Source: JANSWY01 sp965228955
GTDB taxonomy: Bacteria > Bacteroidota > Bacteroidia > Cytophagales > Cyclobacteriaceae
Assembly (NCBI GenBank): GCA_965228955.1
Contig: OZ245848.1
Span: 2,852,001 to 2,916,000, forward strand
Reading direction: 5' to 3'
DNA length: 64,000 nt
A program made the translations under genes and the position numbers. The notes under the pieces were generated by a model. It ran no database searches. It was not told where the DNA came from and saw only the letters and a list, made by a program, of their open reading frames with translations. Below, piece after piece: positions 35,446 through 44,436 of this stretch. Every line of letters begins with the position of its first letter. The first letter of the stretch is position 1.

Positions 35446-36704
35446 TACTCCTGAGTATTTGCGAAAAATTGAAAGCCCACAAATCCATAAATAATATATG
35501 AAAACAACTGTAAAGCCAAACCAGGTACTATTAAAGCTGACGTAATCAGAATAAAACAAGCAAGTCCAAAAATTGACCCTGCGATTGTCAAATTGCGTTT
35601 GCTTTTCTCTAGTCTCGAGGCATCTATTGAACTAATTACAACTGTCAATGCAATTCCTGAACAGAGTAAGTATAATCCAAGGTTATACAAAACAACCTGC
35701 TCCTGATTTGTCAACATAATAACGGTACCAATAACAGAAAGTCCCAACAAAGCCGCTGTTTTATTGGCCGTTTTGATGTCTCCTTCATCCAGCAGATACT
35801 TACCAAATTTGTGAAATCTCAAAAACATATTAGATACAGGACCAATTATCCATGTGGAAATGGCAAAGATCATATAAAGGGTAATTATTATCCCAGCAAA
35901 TGCAGATAATGGTCCTAATTGATCCGAGTAACTACTCAATCCTCTGATAAGTAAATATCCAATAATCACTACTGCCCATCTGGTTTGAGAGTTTAGACTC
36001 TGCATCCAGAAAATGTATTTTAGGAATAATCTGTAGTACAAGTTAGTAGACTTGATAGCGTGCATCATTCCCTGTCGAGCAAAAGCATTGTTTGGATCTA
36101 ATCTAAGCGCCTCTCTGAAATGTTCCTTGGCTTTTTGAATATTACCATTCTCAAGTTCACCATAGCCAATGGTAGCGTGAGTATCAGGATTCATTGGATT
36201 GTTGCGTAGAGCCTGTCGGTCTGCCTCAATCTTTTGATCAGTCCTTCCAAGTTTCAGTAGTGATCTACTCACTTGATTTAGACAAAGATCGTCCTGTGGA
36301 TTAATTTCAAGACCTGCTTTAGCTGCCTCAAGTGATTCCTCAAATTTTGCTTCTTCGAAGAATATGACAGATTTTGCACCATGTGCCTCCACCATATCAG
36401 GATAAAATGCCAAGGCATTGTCCAGAAACTTCATAGCCGTACGCCTCTTACCTAATCTGGCCTGGGTTACTCCTTTCAAATAAAGAATTCCAGGGTTTGA
36501 AGCATCCAGTTTCAACACATCATCAACAACACTATCCGCTTTTTGATCCTCACCTAGACCCATATGAGTCTGGGCTAATATCACCAATCCCTCAATATCT
36601 TGCGGGTTAGCTGCTAAATAGTTTTTGATTTCATTTTGAGCTTCACCGAATCTGTCCTGGCTTAAAAGGTGCTCTGCTTTTCTTAAGGATTTTTCTATTT
36701 CCAT
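35445..36704 (-). CDS. TPR protein with C-terminal multi-pass membrane domain
   Basis: The 419-residue protein has about six TPR units in residues 5-215 (such as ILYLKGVTQARLGKRRTAMK and AKEHFREALRLDPNNAFARQ), then a basic stretch and about six membrane helices (about 240-415) with no motif I recognise. The cytoplasmic TPR half followed by a membrane domain suggests a scaffold tethering a partner to the membrane. The upstream gene, 16 bases away, encodes a TPR-AAA+ ATPase, so TPR-TPR or ATPase-TPR contact is an attractive but untested idea. Confidence 0.82.
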   Translation of the reverse strand: MEIEKSLRKAEHLLSQDRFGEAQNEIKNYLAANPQDIEGLVILAQTHMGLGEDQKADSVVDDVLKLDASNPGILYLKGVTQARLGKRRTAMKFLDNALAFYPDMVEAHGAKSVIFFEEAKFEESLEAAKAGLEINPQDDLCLNQVSRSLLKLGRTDQKIEADRQALRNNPMNPDTHATIGYGELENGNIQKAKEHFREALRLDPNNAFARQGMMHAIKSTNLYYRLFLKYIFWMQSLNSQTRWAVVIIGYLLIRGLSSYSDQLGPLSAFAGIIITLYMIFAISTWIIGPVSNMFLRFHKFGKYLLDEGDIKTANKTAALLGLSVIGTVIMLTNQEQVVLYNLGLYLLCSGIALTVVISSIDASRLEKSKRNLTIAGSIFGLACFILITSALIVPGLALQLFSYIIYGFVGFQFFANTQE

Positions 36705-36720
36705 TCGAAAGGATAGCTAA

Positions 36721-38055
36721 TTACTTGCTTATTTTTAAATAGGTTAGGATTTCATCATAAATACCTGAATCATTGGCATATACCGCATAATTCTTAGCTG
36801 TTTGAAACCATTCTTTTGTACTTGGGTTGACCTTCTTTAATGCCGAAAGCAAATCTTTGGTACGCAATGGAGTTGGCTTCCCACTTTTAATAGCCTCCTG
36901 CAATTTAGATTCCACTGCAACATCAATACAGGCGTTTATATCAGCACCTGAAAAGCCTTCACATTTTCTTGCTAACTTCTCATAATCTATGTCTTCGATT
37001 GGTTTTCCCTGCAACGCTATTTTGAAAATCTCAGATCTACTTTCAACAGAAGGAGGTTGTACAAAAATCAATCTATCAAACCTTCCAGGTCTTCTGAACG
37101 CAGAATCCAAATGCCATGGAGCATTTGTAGCACCAATCACAAGTATACCATCATTGTCGCTGTTCATTCCGTCTAACTCCGACAGGAATTGATTGATCAG
37201 GTTTCTTCCACCGCTGGAACGAAGGTCATTTCTATTCGCACCTAAAGCGTCAATCTCATCAAAGAACAACACGCAAGGAGACATGGCTCTGGCTTTTTCA
37301 AAAACCATATTCAATTTCTTCTCACTTTGGCCGATGTACATATCTAGAATTTCATCGATACCAACAGAAATAAACTGAGAATCTATTTCTCCCGCTGTTG
37401 CCTTAGCCAGATATGTTTTTCCACAACCAGGAGGTCCATAGAACAATATTCCACCTCCTATCTTTTTACCATATGATTTGTATAGATCAGTATGTTGAAG
37501 CGGATGAATTATCTTGAGTTCAATTTGTTCCTTCTCATGCTTCATCCCTCCCACGTCTTTGAACTTCACCGTATCTTTTGTCCCAAAGATTTGATCTTCA
37601 ACTTCATCAGAAAAGGAAGTCTCTTCTGGTTTATCCTCTTCGATTTTTCTTCCAAGTGGATCAATCACTAACCTGGATTCAATACTATCATCTTTAAAAT
37701 CAGGTTTCAGAACTTTAATTCTATGAAAGGTCTCTACTGCCTCATTGGTATTATTCTCTTGAATCTGAACTTTACACAACATCACAAGAGCTTCTATATT
37801 TTCAGGACTTGTTCCGAGCAACTCCTCGAGAATAATGGTAGCTGTGCCATAGTTTGCCTTACCAAAATAACTCTGAGCCAAACCAAATTTAGCCTTGGTA
37901 TCATTGGGGTTCTTTGCAATCAGTTCCAAACATTCAGATTGCAGATCATCCCAAAGTTCATTCTTGACAAGAGCATCCAGAAGAATTTGTAATAAGTACT
38001 GATTGTCAGGAGAGGCGGAAAGTGCTTCTTTAAGCTTTTTAATTTCGTCTGTCAT
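36721..38055 (-). CDS. TPR-AAA+ ATPase (Cdc48/FtsH-like ATPase core)
   Basis: From the ATG at 38055 the protein has 444 residues. TPR units occupy about 1-125, then a linker and one AAA+ module (about 160-420): Walker A GPPGCGKT (207-214), Walker B CVLFFDEIDALG with the catalytic Glu267, sensor 1 and second region of homology VIGATNAPWHLDSAFRRPGRFDR with arginine fingers, and a C-terminal helical lid with GFSGADINACIDVAVES. The SAD-type GFSGADI is as in FtsH, Cdc48 and proteasomal ATPases, but there is no peptidase or membrane segment. Its likely job is ATP-driven unfolding or remodelling of a client. It leads the block of five coupled genes running to 33384. Confidence 0.92.
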   Translation of the reverse strand: MTDEIKKLKEALSASPDNQYLLQILLDALVKNELWDDLQSECLELIAKNPNDTKAKFGLAQSYFGKANYGTATIILEELLGTSPENIEALVMLCKVQIQENNTNEAVETFHRIKVLKPDFKDDSIESRLVIDPLGRKIEEDKPEETSFSDEVEDQIFGTKDTVKFKDVGGMKHEKEQIELKIIHPLQHTDLYKSYGKKIGGGILFYGPPGCGKTYLAKATAGEIDSQFISVGIDEILDMYIGQSEKKLNMVFEKARAMSPCVLFFDEIDALGANRNDLRSSGGRNLINQFLSELDGMNSDNDGILVIGATNAPWHLDSAFRRPGRFDRLIFVQPPSVESRSEIFKIALQGKPIEDIDYEKLARKCEGFSGADINACIDVAVESKLQEAIKSGKPTPLRTKDLLSALKKVNPSTKEWFQTAKNYAVYANDSGIYDEILTYLKISK

Positions 38056-38145
38056 AGGTTGAAAAATTGGCCCCAAATATAGAGGAATTATTGGGTTGTT
38101 GAATAGGATAGTGAGTTTATTAACTCCAATAGCTGAGATATAAAA

Positions 38146-38733
38146 TCAAGCTTTGGTACCTTTCCATGACTGCAGAGTTGATTCCAGTATATTATACAAC
38201 AGCGGCCAATTCCAGTCTTCCAAATATTGAGCGGTCATATACTTTGTTGAATCCGATTTGGAATTTAACACCAGGCTATCAATCCTTTCCTCAACTATAA
38301 TATCGTCAAAATCCAAAGTAATCACGGTTCCGAATGATTCTTTAGTAATAGAACTCTGATCAATCAAAAACTTTCCAATTTTGAGAGACTCCCCTCCCTC
38401 CCATAAGTCAATAAGATCGTCAAATCTCTTTTCAAAAAATTCCTCCCAAATATGCTTTAACACCACATCGAATCCAGTTACTTTCTCCTGTCTTTTGAGA
38501 CCGAAGTAAACCCTGAAGGGAATTGTAATCTTTGATTTATCTTGATTCCTAAGTTCAATTTTATAGTTGCTTCCAAGAGTAAACATATCAATTTGAATGG
38601 GTGCTACTCCGTATCGGATTTCGATTGGGGTATGGACTTTGTTTCTATCAATTTTAGTATCCCAAAAAATCTGATCTTTTTCTATCATTAAGGTCCTTCT
38701 ACCAACCTTAAAGGACCTGGATTCATTTTCCAT
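38146..38733 (-). CDS. Conserved-looking cytoplasmic protein of unknown function
   Basis: The 195-residue protein lacks a signal peptide or membrane segment. It begins with a beta-rich region (SFKVGRRTLMIEKDQIFWDT, IEIRYGVAPIQIDMFTLG, YKIELRNQDKSKITIPFRVY) that could be a PH-like or bPH fold, and continues with a helical segment HIWEEFFEKRFDDLIDLW. I recognise no family. It lies five bases downstream of the DUF2214 gene and 90 bases upstream of the AAA+ gene on the same strand, so it may belong to either transcript. Confidence 0.65.
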   Translation of the reverse strand: MENESRSFKVGRRTLMIEKDQIFWDTKIDRNKVHTPIEIRYGVAPIQIDMFTLGSNYKIELRNQDKSKITIPFRVYFGLKRQEKVTGFDVVLKHIWEEFFEKRFDDLIDLWEGGESLKIGKFLIDQSSITKESFGTVITLDFDDIIVEERIDSLVLNSKSDSTKYMTAQYLEDWNWPLLYNILESTLQSWKGTKA

Positions 38734-38738
38734 TTCTA

Positions 38739-39179
38739 TTAAATCAACTTAACCCCATTCGCCATCAACACTGCCAGCATCGGAATTATCAAAAGAATCA
38801 ACAATTCCAACCTAATAATAGTCCTAACACGTCCAGGGATTTCAACTAAATCTGAATCATCACCTTTACGATTTCTAAAGAAAAAGACAGTCGGGATAAT
38901 GGATAATAGTCCAACTACAACAAACAAACCAAGCTTGATATAAATGATCCCATTTACGTGATAAAACTCTGCTGGCTTTCCAATCCAGAGCCAGAGTGTT
39001 AATCCCGCTGCAACCACTAAAATTGAAAACAACCCGTAATAACCATCTATTTTGTAGACGATTTTCAGTATTTTCCTATCAATCTGGGGTTTGAGTAATA
39101 CGAACTCAATTGCTAAACAACTGAAAACCATGAAGATGGAGATATAGTGCAAGTACTTAATAAAATGAGAGATATCCAT
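38739..39179 (-). CDS. DUF2214-family membrane protein
   Basis: From the ATG at 39179 the protein has 146 residues and four membrane helices. HYISIFMVFSCLAIEFVLLKP at the start, DGYYGLFSILVVAAGLTLWLW and HVNGIIYIKLGLFVVVGLLS are the features of the DUF2214/CopD-like small membrane proteins; function unknown. A longer start at 39203 (TTG) would overlap the DUF72 gene. It begins four bases after the stop of that gene, and five bases separate it from the next, so the three are co-transcribed. Confidence 0.78.
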   Translation of the reverse strand: MDISHFIKYLHYISIFMVFSCLAIEFVLLKPQIDRKILKIVYKIDGYYGLFSILVVAAGLTLWLWIGKPAEFYHVNGIIYIKLGLFVVVGLLSIIPTVFFFRNRKGDDSDLVEIPGRVRTIIRLELLILLIIPMLAVLMANGVKLI

Positions 39180-39183
39180 ATTC

Positions 39184-40074
39184 TTAATAAAGTGATTCGT
39201 CAACAGATTCTGGTAGAGTTGGTAAGGCCAAATCAGTTCCTATTGCGGCATTGAGTTTTTCAATAAAATAATAAGAAAGATACGGTGAAGCCTTCTCCAG
39301 ATTTTGGTGAACAAAAAAGTATAGGTTCTCTAAACCCTTTTCTTTCCATTCAACTATTCTGTCAATCCAGTCGTCAAGTCTCGGGTAGTCACTTGGGTGA
39401 TTTGCTCCTACATATCTTACAAATGCAGTTGGAGTAGTAAGTCGCATATGTAGAAGATCTCTACGTCCGGCTGTATCGGTTATGATGTTCGAGAAGTTGT
39501 ATTTTTCAAACAGTTGATAGATATCATTAGCAGTAGCGTCATCTGTAAACCAATTGGTGTTTCTCAACTCAACAGCAAGAGGTAAATCAACTGGCCAATA
39601 CTCCGAGAACTTGATCATTCTGTCCATGTTCTTTGGAGAGAAATTGTCATGCAATTGCAGAAACGGCATACCAAGTTTCTTATCAAAATTGTGAATCATG
39701 TTGAGGAAATTATCCACTGGTTCCTCAAAGTCATTTAACCTCTTCAAGTGACTTATATACCGATGAACTTTTGGAAAAAACTTGAAGTTATCAGCTGTCT
39801 TATCAATCCAATCCTGAATTTGCTCTGGTTTGTACCTGGAATAGAAAGTTGCATTGAGTTCGATTGAATTAAACTCATTAGAATAATATGCCAACTCGTC
39901 CTTAGTTCCTCTTGGATAGAACTTTTTCAGATCGCCCTTATTCCATTTTGCACAGCCAACATAAACTTCCTTCAAACCTCCCTTACCTTTTGCAATTGCT
40001 GCTGCAGTATCAGGATGATCTTGTGGTAGTGTAAAGTCTACTTCTTCTGGATTGTCTACTCCTCCAAATTTCAT
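39184..40074 (-). CDS. DUF72 domain protein (YecE family)
   Basis: The 296-residue protein has the DUF72 TIM-barrel-like signature: VYVGCAKWNKGDLKKFYP near the start, FNSIELNATFYSRY, FKFFPKVHRYISHLKRLNDF, FLQLHDNFSP, LAVELRNTNWF and LYFFVHQN near the end. It is a cytoplasmic protein; family structures resemble TIM-barrel endonuclease-like folds but function is unknown. ATG at 40074 is preferred over the in-frame TTG at 40080. Confidence 0.9.
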   Translation of the reverse strand: MKFGGVDNPEEVDFTLPQDHPDTAAAIAKGKGGLKEVYVGCAKWNKGDLKKFYPRGTKDELAYYSNEFNSIELNATFYSRYKPEQIQDWIDKTADNFKFFPKVHRYISHLKRLNDFEEPVDNFLNMIHNFDKKLGMPFLQLHDNFSPKNMDRMIKFSEYWPVDLPLAVELRNTNWFTDDATANDIYQLFEKYNFSNIITDTAGRRDLLHMRLTTPTAFVRYVGANHPSDYPRLDDWIDRIVEWKEKGLENLYFFVHQNLEKASPYLSYYFIEKLNAAIGTDLALPTLPESVDESLY

Positions 40075-40143
40075 AATCAACAGTTATGTGATATCAAAAA
40101 TGGAATTTAGCACATCCGGCGTGCTTTCACAACCCGATTGATG

Positions 40144-40845
40144 CTAATTGGCCTGTAACTCTAAAACAGCATTTTGTCCTGCGGCGATAAATTCTTCCAC
40201 TGTACCATCCCCTTGTCGGATTGGTTTGCCAATATTGACAGTAACTGTGTTTGGGTAGATTTTGTAGGTTCCGAATGGATTCACTTTTTCTGTTCCTGAG
40301 ATAGAAACCGGAACAATAGCGATATCAGCTTTTGAAGCCAGCATGAAAGCACCTTTTTTGAATTGGTTCATTTTACCCGTTCTACTTCTTGTCCCTTCAG
40401 GGAACATCAATACGTCTTTTCCTCTTTTAATGAGTTGTCCGGCTCTGTCCATGCTTGCAATGGCCTTAGCACGATTTGATCTATCAATAAAGATCATGCC
40501 CGTAGCATACATATACCATCCAATAAATGGAATGAGTTTGACCTCCTTCTTAGCAATGAAATAAAGGTTATGAGGAATTGATTGAAATAAAACAGGAATA
40601 TCCAGGTAACTTAAGTGATTTGAAGCAAAGATGTAAGACTCATCATCTTTGAGGTTTTCCTTTCCATTCACAACAAGTTTTACACCAAATGCCCATGATA
40701 TCCCTGGAGAAAACATGGTCCTGGCCATTACAACTGGAATCTTTCTATTAAATGTGATTACCATAATAATAATGGAACTGGTAATCATCAGGACTGTCCA
40801 GAAAGCAGCGAATAGGTATCTAAATGGTGTAAGTAGCAAATTCAT
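40144..40845 (-). CDS. 1-acyl-sn-glycerol-3-phosphate acyltransferase (PlsC family)
   Basis: From the ATG at 40845 (233 residues; an upstream TTG at 40854 is unlikely) the protein has two N-terminal membrane helices and the acyltransferase motif NHLSYLD with His77 and Asp82 (HX4D), followed by IFIDRSNRAK (block II), VLMFPEGTRSRTG (block III) and VPVSISGTEKV (block IV). It would add an acyl chain to lysophosphatidic acid, or to a related lysolipid, at the inner membrane. The upstream gene on the same strand is polyphosphate glucokinase, 54 bases away; no functional link is expected. Confidence 0.9.
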   Translation of the reverse strand: MNLLLTPFRYLFAAFWTVLMITSSIIIMVITFNRKIPVVMARTMFSPGISWAFGVKLVVNGKENLKDDESYIFASNHLSYLDIPVLFQSIPHNLYFIAKKEVKLIPFIGWYMYATGMIFIDRSNRAKAIASMDRAGQLIKRGKDVLMFPEGTRSRTGKMNQFKKGAFMLASKADIAIVPVSISGTEKVNPFGTYKIYPNTVTVNIGKPIRQGDGTVEEFIAAGQNAVLELQAN

Positions 40846-40899
40846 TGGCCGCAAAAGTAGCCATTAGCTGCAATTCAACATGAAAAATCAGGATTAACT

Positions 40900-41658
40900 T
40901 TAATCTTTTTTCTTTTTCTTCAAGCCTTCCATTTTAGCAGCAAGAGCTGCGCCTATAATGCCTGCGTGATTTTTCGACTTTGCTGGTACAACAGGAGTAT
41001 CCAGTGTGAAGTACTCAGAGTATTTCTCAAAGTTTTTACTAACTCCACCTCCCATGATGAATAAGTCAGGCCAAAACAGGCTTTCAAGTCGCTGAAGGTA
41101 TTCATTGAATCTTTTACCCCATTCTTCCCAGGAAAGATCTTCATTCTTCCTCACTGAGTTGGCAGCATAATGCTCTCCAGGCATTCCATGAAGTTGAACA
41201 AATCCCAATTCAGTATTAGGGACTAATTTTTTGTTGATAAAAAGAGCAGTGCCAATTCCTGTACCTGCTGCTACCATAAGTGCCGATCCTTTCTCCTTTT
41301 TGCCAGCACCAAATTCCATCTCCGCTAATCCTGCAGCATCAACATCATTTACCAGGTGCGTTGGACAACCTGTTGCTTCTTCTATTTTCTGAGCAGCATT
41401 CATACCAATCCAACTCTTATCTATGTTTGAGGCTGTTTTTACTATTTCATGCCTTACGGCAGCTGGAAAGCCTACTCCAATCACTCCGTGCCAGTCAAAT
41501 TCTTTGATAATGGCAATGATTGTGTCTATTACAGCTTGTGGTGTTGCTGGTTGTGGTGTGTCTATTCTGTGGCGCTCAGTAAGGAGTTCTCCCTTCTTGG
41601 TATCAACTATAGCTCCTTTGATTCCTGTACCGCCTACATCAATTCCTAATATCTTCAT
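40900..41658 (-). CDS. ppgK: Polyphosphate glucokinase (ROK family)
   Basis: The 252-residue protein begins with the phosphate-binding strand ILGIDVGGTGIKGAIVD, continues with VIGVGFPAAVRHEIVKTASN, LVNDVDAAGLAEMEFGAGK and GTGIGTALFINKKLVPN, and ends in GVSKNFEKYSEYF and NHAGIIGAALAA. This ordering is that of bacterial polyphosphate-dependent glucokinases, which phosphorylate glucose at the expense of polyphosphate (and in some, ATP). The C terminus adds a run of six lysines, KKKKKKD-like, a basic patch that could bind polyphosphate (inference). It could phosphorylate glucose freed by the mannan operon at the other end of the window, but that is speculation. Confidence 0.85.
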   Translation of the reverse strand: MKILGIDVGGTGIKGAIVDTKKGELLTERHRIDTPQPATPQAVIDTIIAIIKEFDWHGVIGVGFPAAVRHEIVKTASNIDKSWIGMNAAQKIEEATGCPTHLVNDVDAAGLAEMEFGAGKKEKGSALMVAAGTGIGTALFINKKLVPNTELGFVQLHGMPGEHYAANSVRKNEDLSWEEWGKRFNEYLQRLESLFWPDLFIMGGGVSKNFEKYSEYFTLDTPVVPAKSKNHAGIIGAALAAKMEGLKKKKKD

Positions 41659-41691
41659 ACTCTACCAAACATAATCATTTTGAAAAAAACT

Positions 41692-41699
41692 TACATTTG
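41692..41699 (+). promoter_or_regulatory. Possible -7 element TACATTTG before the DUF2911 gene
   Basis: TACATTTG is a full match to TAnnTTTG, 30 bases before the ATG at 41729. There is no TTTG at 19-21 bases upstream; the nearest, at 41679, is too close. Confidence 0.35.
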
Positions 41700-41728
41700 T
41701 GAATCAACAAATTAATCTTATTTATACT

Positions 41729-42277
41729 ATGGCAAGAAAAATATTAATTGGAGTTGGTATTCTGATTATGCTAATCGGGGCAATCATGATTTACCTAAAC
41801 TACCGAAATAGATCCCTAAGCCCTCCAGGAAGTGCGGAACTTACAAATGGAGATTTGACAATGAGCATTACCTACAGCAGACCATCTGTCAGAGACAGAC
41901 TAATTTTTGGATCTGCGGAGGATGGAGCATTGCAACCTTACGGAGTATACTGGAGACTAGGAGCAAATGAATCCACAGAAATGACTATTAATACCAATGT
42001 TACTTTCAATGGTCAGGATCTTGCGGCTGGTACCTATAAACTGTATGCTGTCCCTGGACCAGAGAGCTTTAAAATTGGAGTAAATACTGAATTAGGAGAA
42101 TGGGGATACTTTGAGCCTAATTATGATCTGGACTTGTTCACAACTGAAGTTCCGGTCACGAAAGGAGCTAATGTTGAACAACATACTATTTCACTTTTAA
42201 CTGGTGGTGATAACACAATAAATATTGTTGTCGAATTCTCAGATGTGAGATTATCAATTCCTGTTCAGGCAAAGTAA
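41729..42277 (+). CDS. DUF2911 protein with N-terminal membrane helix
   Basis: From the ATG at 41729 the protein has 182 residues: one membrane helix (about 5-26, LIGVGILIMLIGAIMIYLNY) then a DUF2911 beta domain with MSITYSRPSVRDRLIFG, YGVYWRLGANESTEMTINTN and LAAGTYKLYAVPGPESFKIGVN. This group of extracytoplasmic Bacteroidota proteins has no known function. It is followed by an intrinsic terminator at 42285, so it is monocistronic. Confidence 0.85.
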   Translation: MARKILIGVGILIMLIGAIMIYLNYRNRSLSPPGSAELTNGDLTMSITYSRPSVRDRLIFGSAEDGALQPYGVYWRLGANESTEMTINTNVTFNGQDLAAGTYKLYAVPGPESFKIGVNTELGEWGYFEPNYDLDLFTTEVPVTKGANVEQHTISLLTGGDNTINIVVEFSDVRLSIPVQAK

Positions 42278-42284
42278 GATTTCA

Positions 42285-42315
42285 AAAGGTTCCAACATCA
42301 ATTGTTGGGACCTTT
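42285..42315 (+). terminator. Terminator hairpin after DUF2911 gene
   Basis: AAAGGTTCCAACA pairs with TGTTGGGACCTTT through 13 pairs (one G-U) around a TCAAT loop, eight bases beyond the stop. The downstream T-tract is only the stem's TTT, so termination may be moderate. Confidence 0.65.
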
Positions 42316-42389
42316 CATATTCCTTTCTATCTATCTTGTTGATTCATCCCAGAATCACTAACTTTCTTTCAACCATTATTTTCCAAATC

Positions 42390-43775
42390 ATGAAATTTAC
42401 TAAACTGTTTATCTTATTAGTTTGTGTGTTGCTTGTAACTGGTGTATCTGCACAGGAATCTATTAAGCTTAAAGACCTATATGCTACCTCAACCAACATT
42501 CCGGAATCATCAAATCAGGTTTCCAACTTATTCGATAATGATGAGTCCACGGTTTGGTCTACAATGCCGGGTGCTGGTCCGGATGAAGGGATCATGCTCT
42601 ATTTTGATACCCCTGTTTACATAGCATATCTGAAGATTACTCAACCAGATAATGAGGAATTCGCAAAAATCATAAAGACCAGAATCTATGTAAATGGGAA
42701 AACTGCTACAAGAGGCTCAATTGAAAATGATCCTATAGTTGAATTGAGAAAGGAAGAGATAAGCTCATTATTCATAAAAATCAATCAGGTTGATGGAATA
42801 AAATCAAAATATTTCAACGGACTAATTCACTACACATCAAATGATCTCCCAGTAGCGTTATCTGATATTCAATTTCTGAATGATCAAATGGAGCCTATCG
42901 ATGTGATGCTTCCGAATAGAATATCTGCTACGGTATCAGCAACTTCTACTTTGAAACCAATTCTATCTTATGGTATCCAAAACTTGTTTGATGGTAAAAA
43001 AGAGTTTGGATGGGTTGAAGGCGCTGATAACAATGGTGAAGGTGAAAGCATGACTTTCAATTTTGAATCAGAGCAGACATTAACTGGAATCAAGATTAGA
43101 AACGGATACCAAAGATCCGACAAGCATTTTACTGCGAATTCCAGATTAAAGAGAGCGACCTTTATGGGGTCTGGTGCGTTACAGTTCAATGTATATGTTG
43201 AGGATAGTCAGGATGAACAGATAATTAAATTCCCTGAACCAATTACTGCAAACTTTATCACGCTTAAAATTGTAGAAGCATATCCAGGAACCAAATACAA
43301 GGACCTGGTAATTAGCCAATTAAAATTCATCAATGATGACGGGGACATTTTGATTAACCCTAATCTTGTTGAAAACATTAAAACCGAACTAAAATCAAAA
43401 GTTGAAAACACAATTCTATCGGATATTGTCGATCGAAGAATCTTCAATGCATTGGAAGACATGGATGGATTCAACCGGTCCATTGTGCTTCGATCTGATT
43501 ACAGTTTTGTAGTATACGATTATACCTGGTTGGATGGTCAGGAGCAAAATGAAGTGATTGCGGAGGGTAACTGGCAAATAAAAGAGTTATCGGAGACCAA
43601 GGCCAGAATCAGGGTCTTTGGAAAGTTGACCAGAACATCAGAGATCATCGATTTCTACAAAGGAAATACAACCAAAAACTATCAAAACATATTTCAGGAT
43701 TATCTGAATATTGAGAATGGAGCTATTAAAGGAGAAAAGTTCATTAAAACGATAATGTTGCCTCCTAATGAATAA
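42390..43775 (+). CDS. Exported protein with two discoidin-like (NADase-type glycan-binding) domains
   Basis: From the ATG at 42390 (461 residues) there is a signal peptide ending at VSAQ. Two discoidin-like beta sandwiches follow: about 20-125, with QVSNLFDNDESTVWSTMPGAG, and about 170-315, with GIQNLFDGKKEFGWVEGADN and ESMTFNFESEQTLTGIKIRNG. These openings are characteristic of F5/8-type and NADase-type carbohydrate-binding modules. A third region of about 120 residues (LDGQEQNEVIAEGNWQIKEL) looks like a lipocalin-like beta domain. No catalytic motif or sorting tail is seen. The stop overlaps the VanX-like gene by eight bases, so they are co-transcribed. Confidence 0.75.
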   Translation: MKFTKLFILLVCVLLVTGVSAQESIKLKDLYATSTNIPESSNQVSNLFDNDESTVWSTMPGAGPDEGIMLYFDTPVYIAYLKITQPDNEEFAKIIKTRIYVNGKTATRGSIENDPIVELRKEEISSLFIKINQVDGIKSKYFNGLIHYTSNDLPVALSDIQFLNDQMEPIDVMLPNRISATVSATSTLKPILSYGIQNLFDGKKEFGWVEGADNNGEGESMTFNFESEQTLTGIKIRNGYQRSDKHFTANSRLKRATFMGSGALQFNVYVEDSQDEQIIKFPEPITANFITLKIVEAYPGTKYKDLVISQLKFINDDGDILINPNLVENIKTELKSKVENTILSDIVDRRIFNALEDMDGFNRSIVLRSDYSFVVYDYTWLDGQEQNEVIAEGNWQIKELSETKARIRVFGKLTRTSEIIDFYKGNTTKNYQNIFQDYLNIENGAIKGEKFIKTIMLPPNE

Positions 43776-44436
43776 GCTGCTGTTTCTATTACCGCTGGTC
43801 ATTGCTTGTACTCAACAAAAGACAGAAAATACTCTTGTCACTCAAGAGCAACCACTGCAAGAAGATACTACCAAAGTGGAAATTCAATATCACGATACCA
43901 CTATGGTTAAGCTGAGTGACCTATCTGATTTGTTTGTCTATGACATGAAATATGCAACCGATGATAACTTTCTCAAGAAGACTGTTTATGAGTGTACGAA
44001 TTGCCTTGTCAGGTATCAGGTTGCAAAAGCGTTGATTGTTGCAGCCAGGGAATTTCAGCAATATGGATATAAAATCAAGTTTTTTGATTGTACCAGGCCT
44101 GTTGAAGTGCAGAAACAGATGTGGGAGATCATGCCTGATGCAAGGTATGTTGCAAATCCATACAAATCCGGAAGTATTCATAATAGAGGTGCGGCGGTTG
44201 ACATTACATTGGTAGATGAATCCGGGGAAGAGTTGGATATGGGAACAGCCTTTGATCATTTTGGTGAAGAAGCTCATCATGCATACACAGATATTTCAGA
44301 TGAAGTAAAGACCAATCGACTACTTCTAAAGAAGACTATGGAAAGTGCAGGGTTTCTACCAATAAAGACTGAATGGTGGCATTATAACTTTGGTGTTGAG
44401 AAATTCAACATTACAAAAGTTCCTCTTTGTGATTGA
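43768..44436 (+). CDS. VanX-like D-alanyl-D-alanine dipeptidase lipoprotein (M15)
   Basis: The 222-residue protein has a lipobox LVIAC (Cys14) and a VanX-type M15D domain: YATDDNFLKKTVYE, CTNCLVRYQVAKAL, the zinc-binding SIHNRGAAVDITLVD (His and Asp ligands) and TEWWHYNF (catalytic Glu and third His ligand). The reaction expected is cleavage of D-Ala-D-Ala, here in the periplasm, probably for recycling and not for resistance, since vanH and vanA are absent. It overlaps its upstream neighbour by eight bases and the next gene by about eight bases. Confidence 0.88.
   Translation: MNKLLFLLPLVIACTQQKTENTLVTQEQPLQEDTTKVEIQYHDTTMVKLSDLSDLFVYDMKYATDDNFLKKTVYECTNCLVRYQVAKALIVAAREFQQYGYKIKFFDCTRPVEVQKQMWEIMPDARYVANPYKSGSIHNRGAAVDITLVDESGEELDMGTAFDHFGEEAHHAYTDISDEVKTNRLLLKKTMESAGFLPIKTEWWHYNFGVEKFNITKVPLCD

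Noticed and set aside
43921..44280. Minus-strand frame of 119 codons
   Set aside because: Antisense to the VanX-like gene across its zinc-binding motif; shadow frame.
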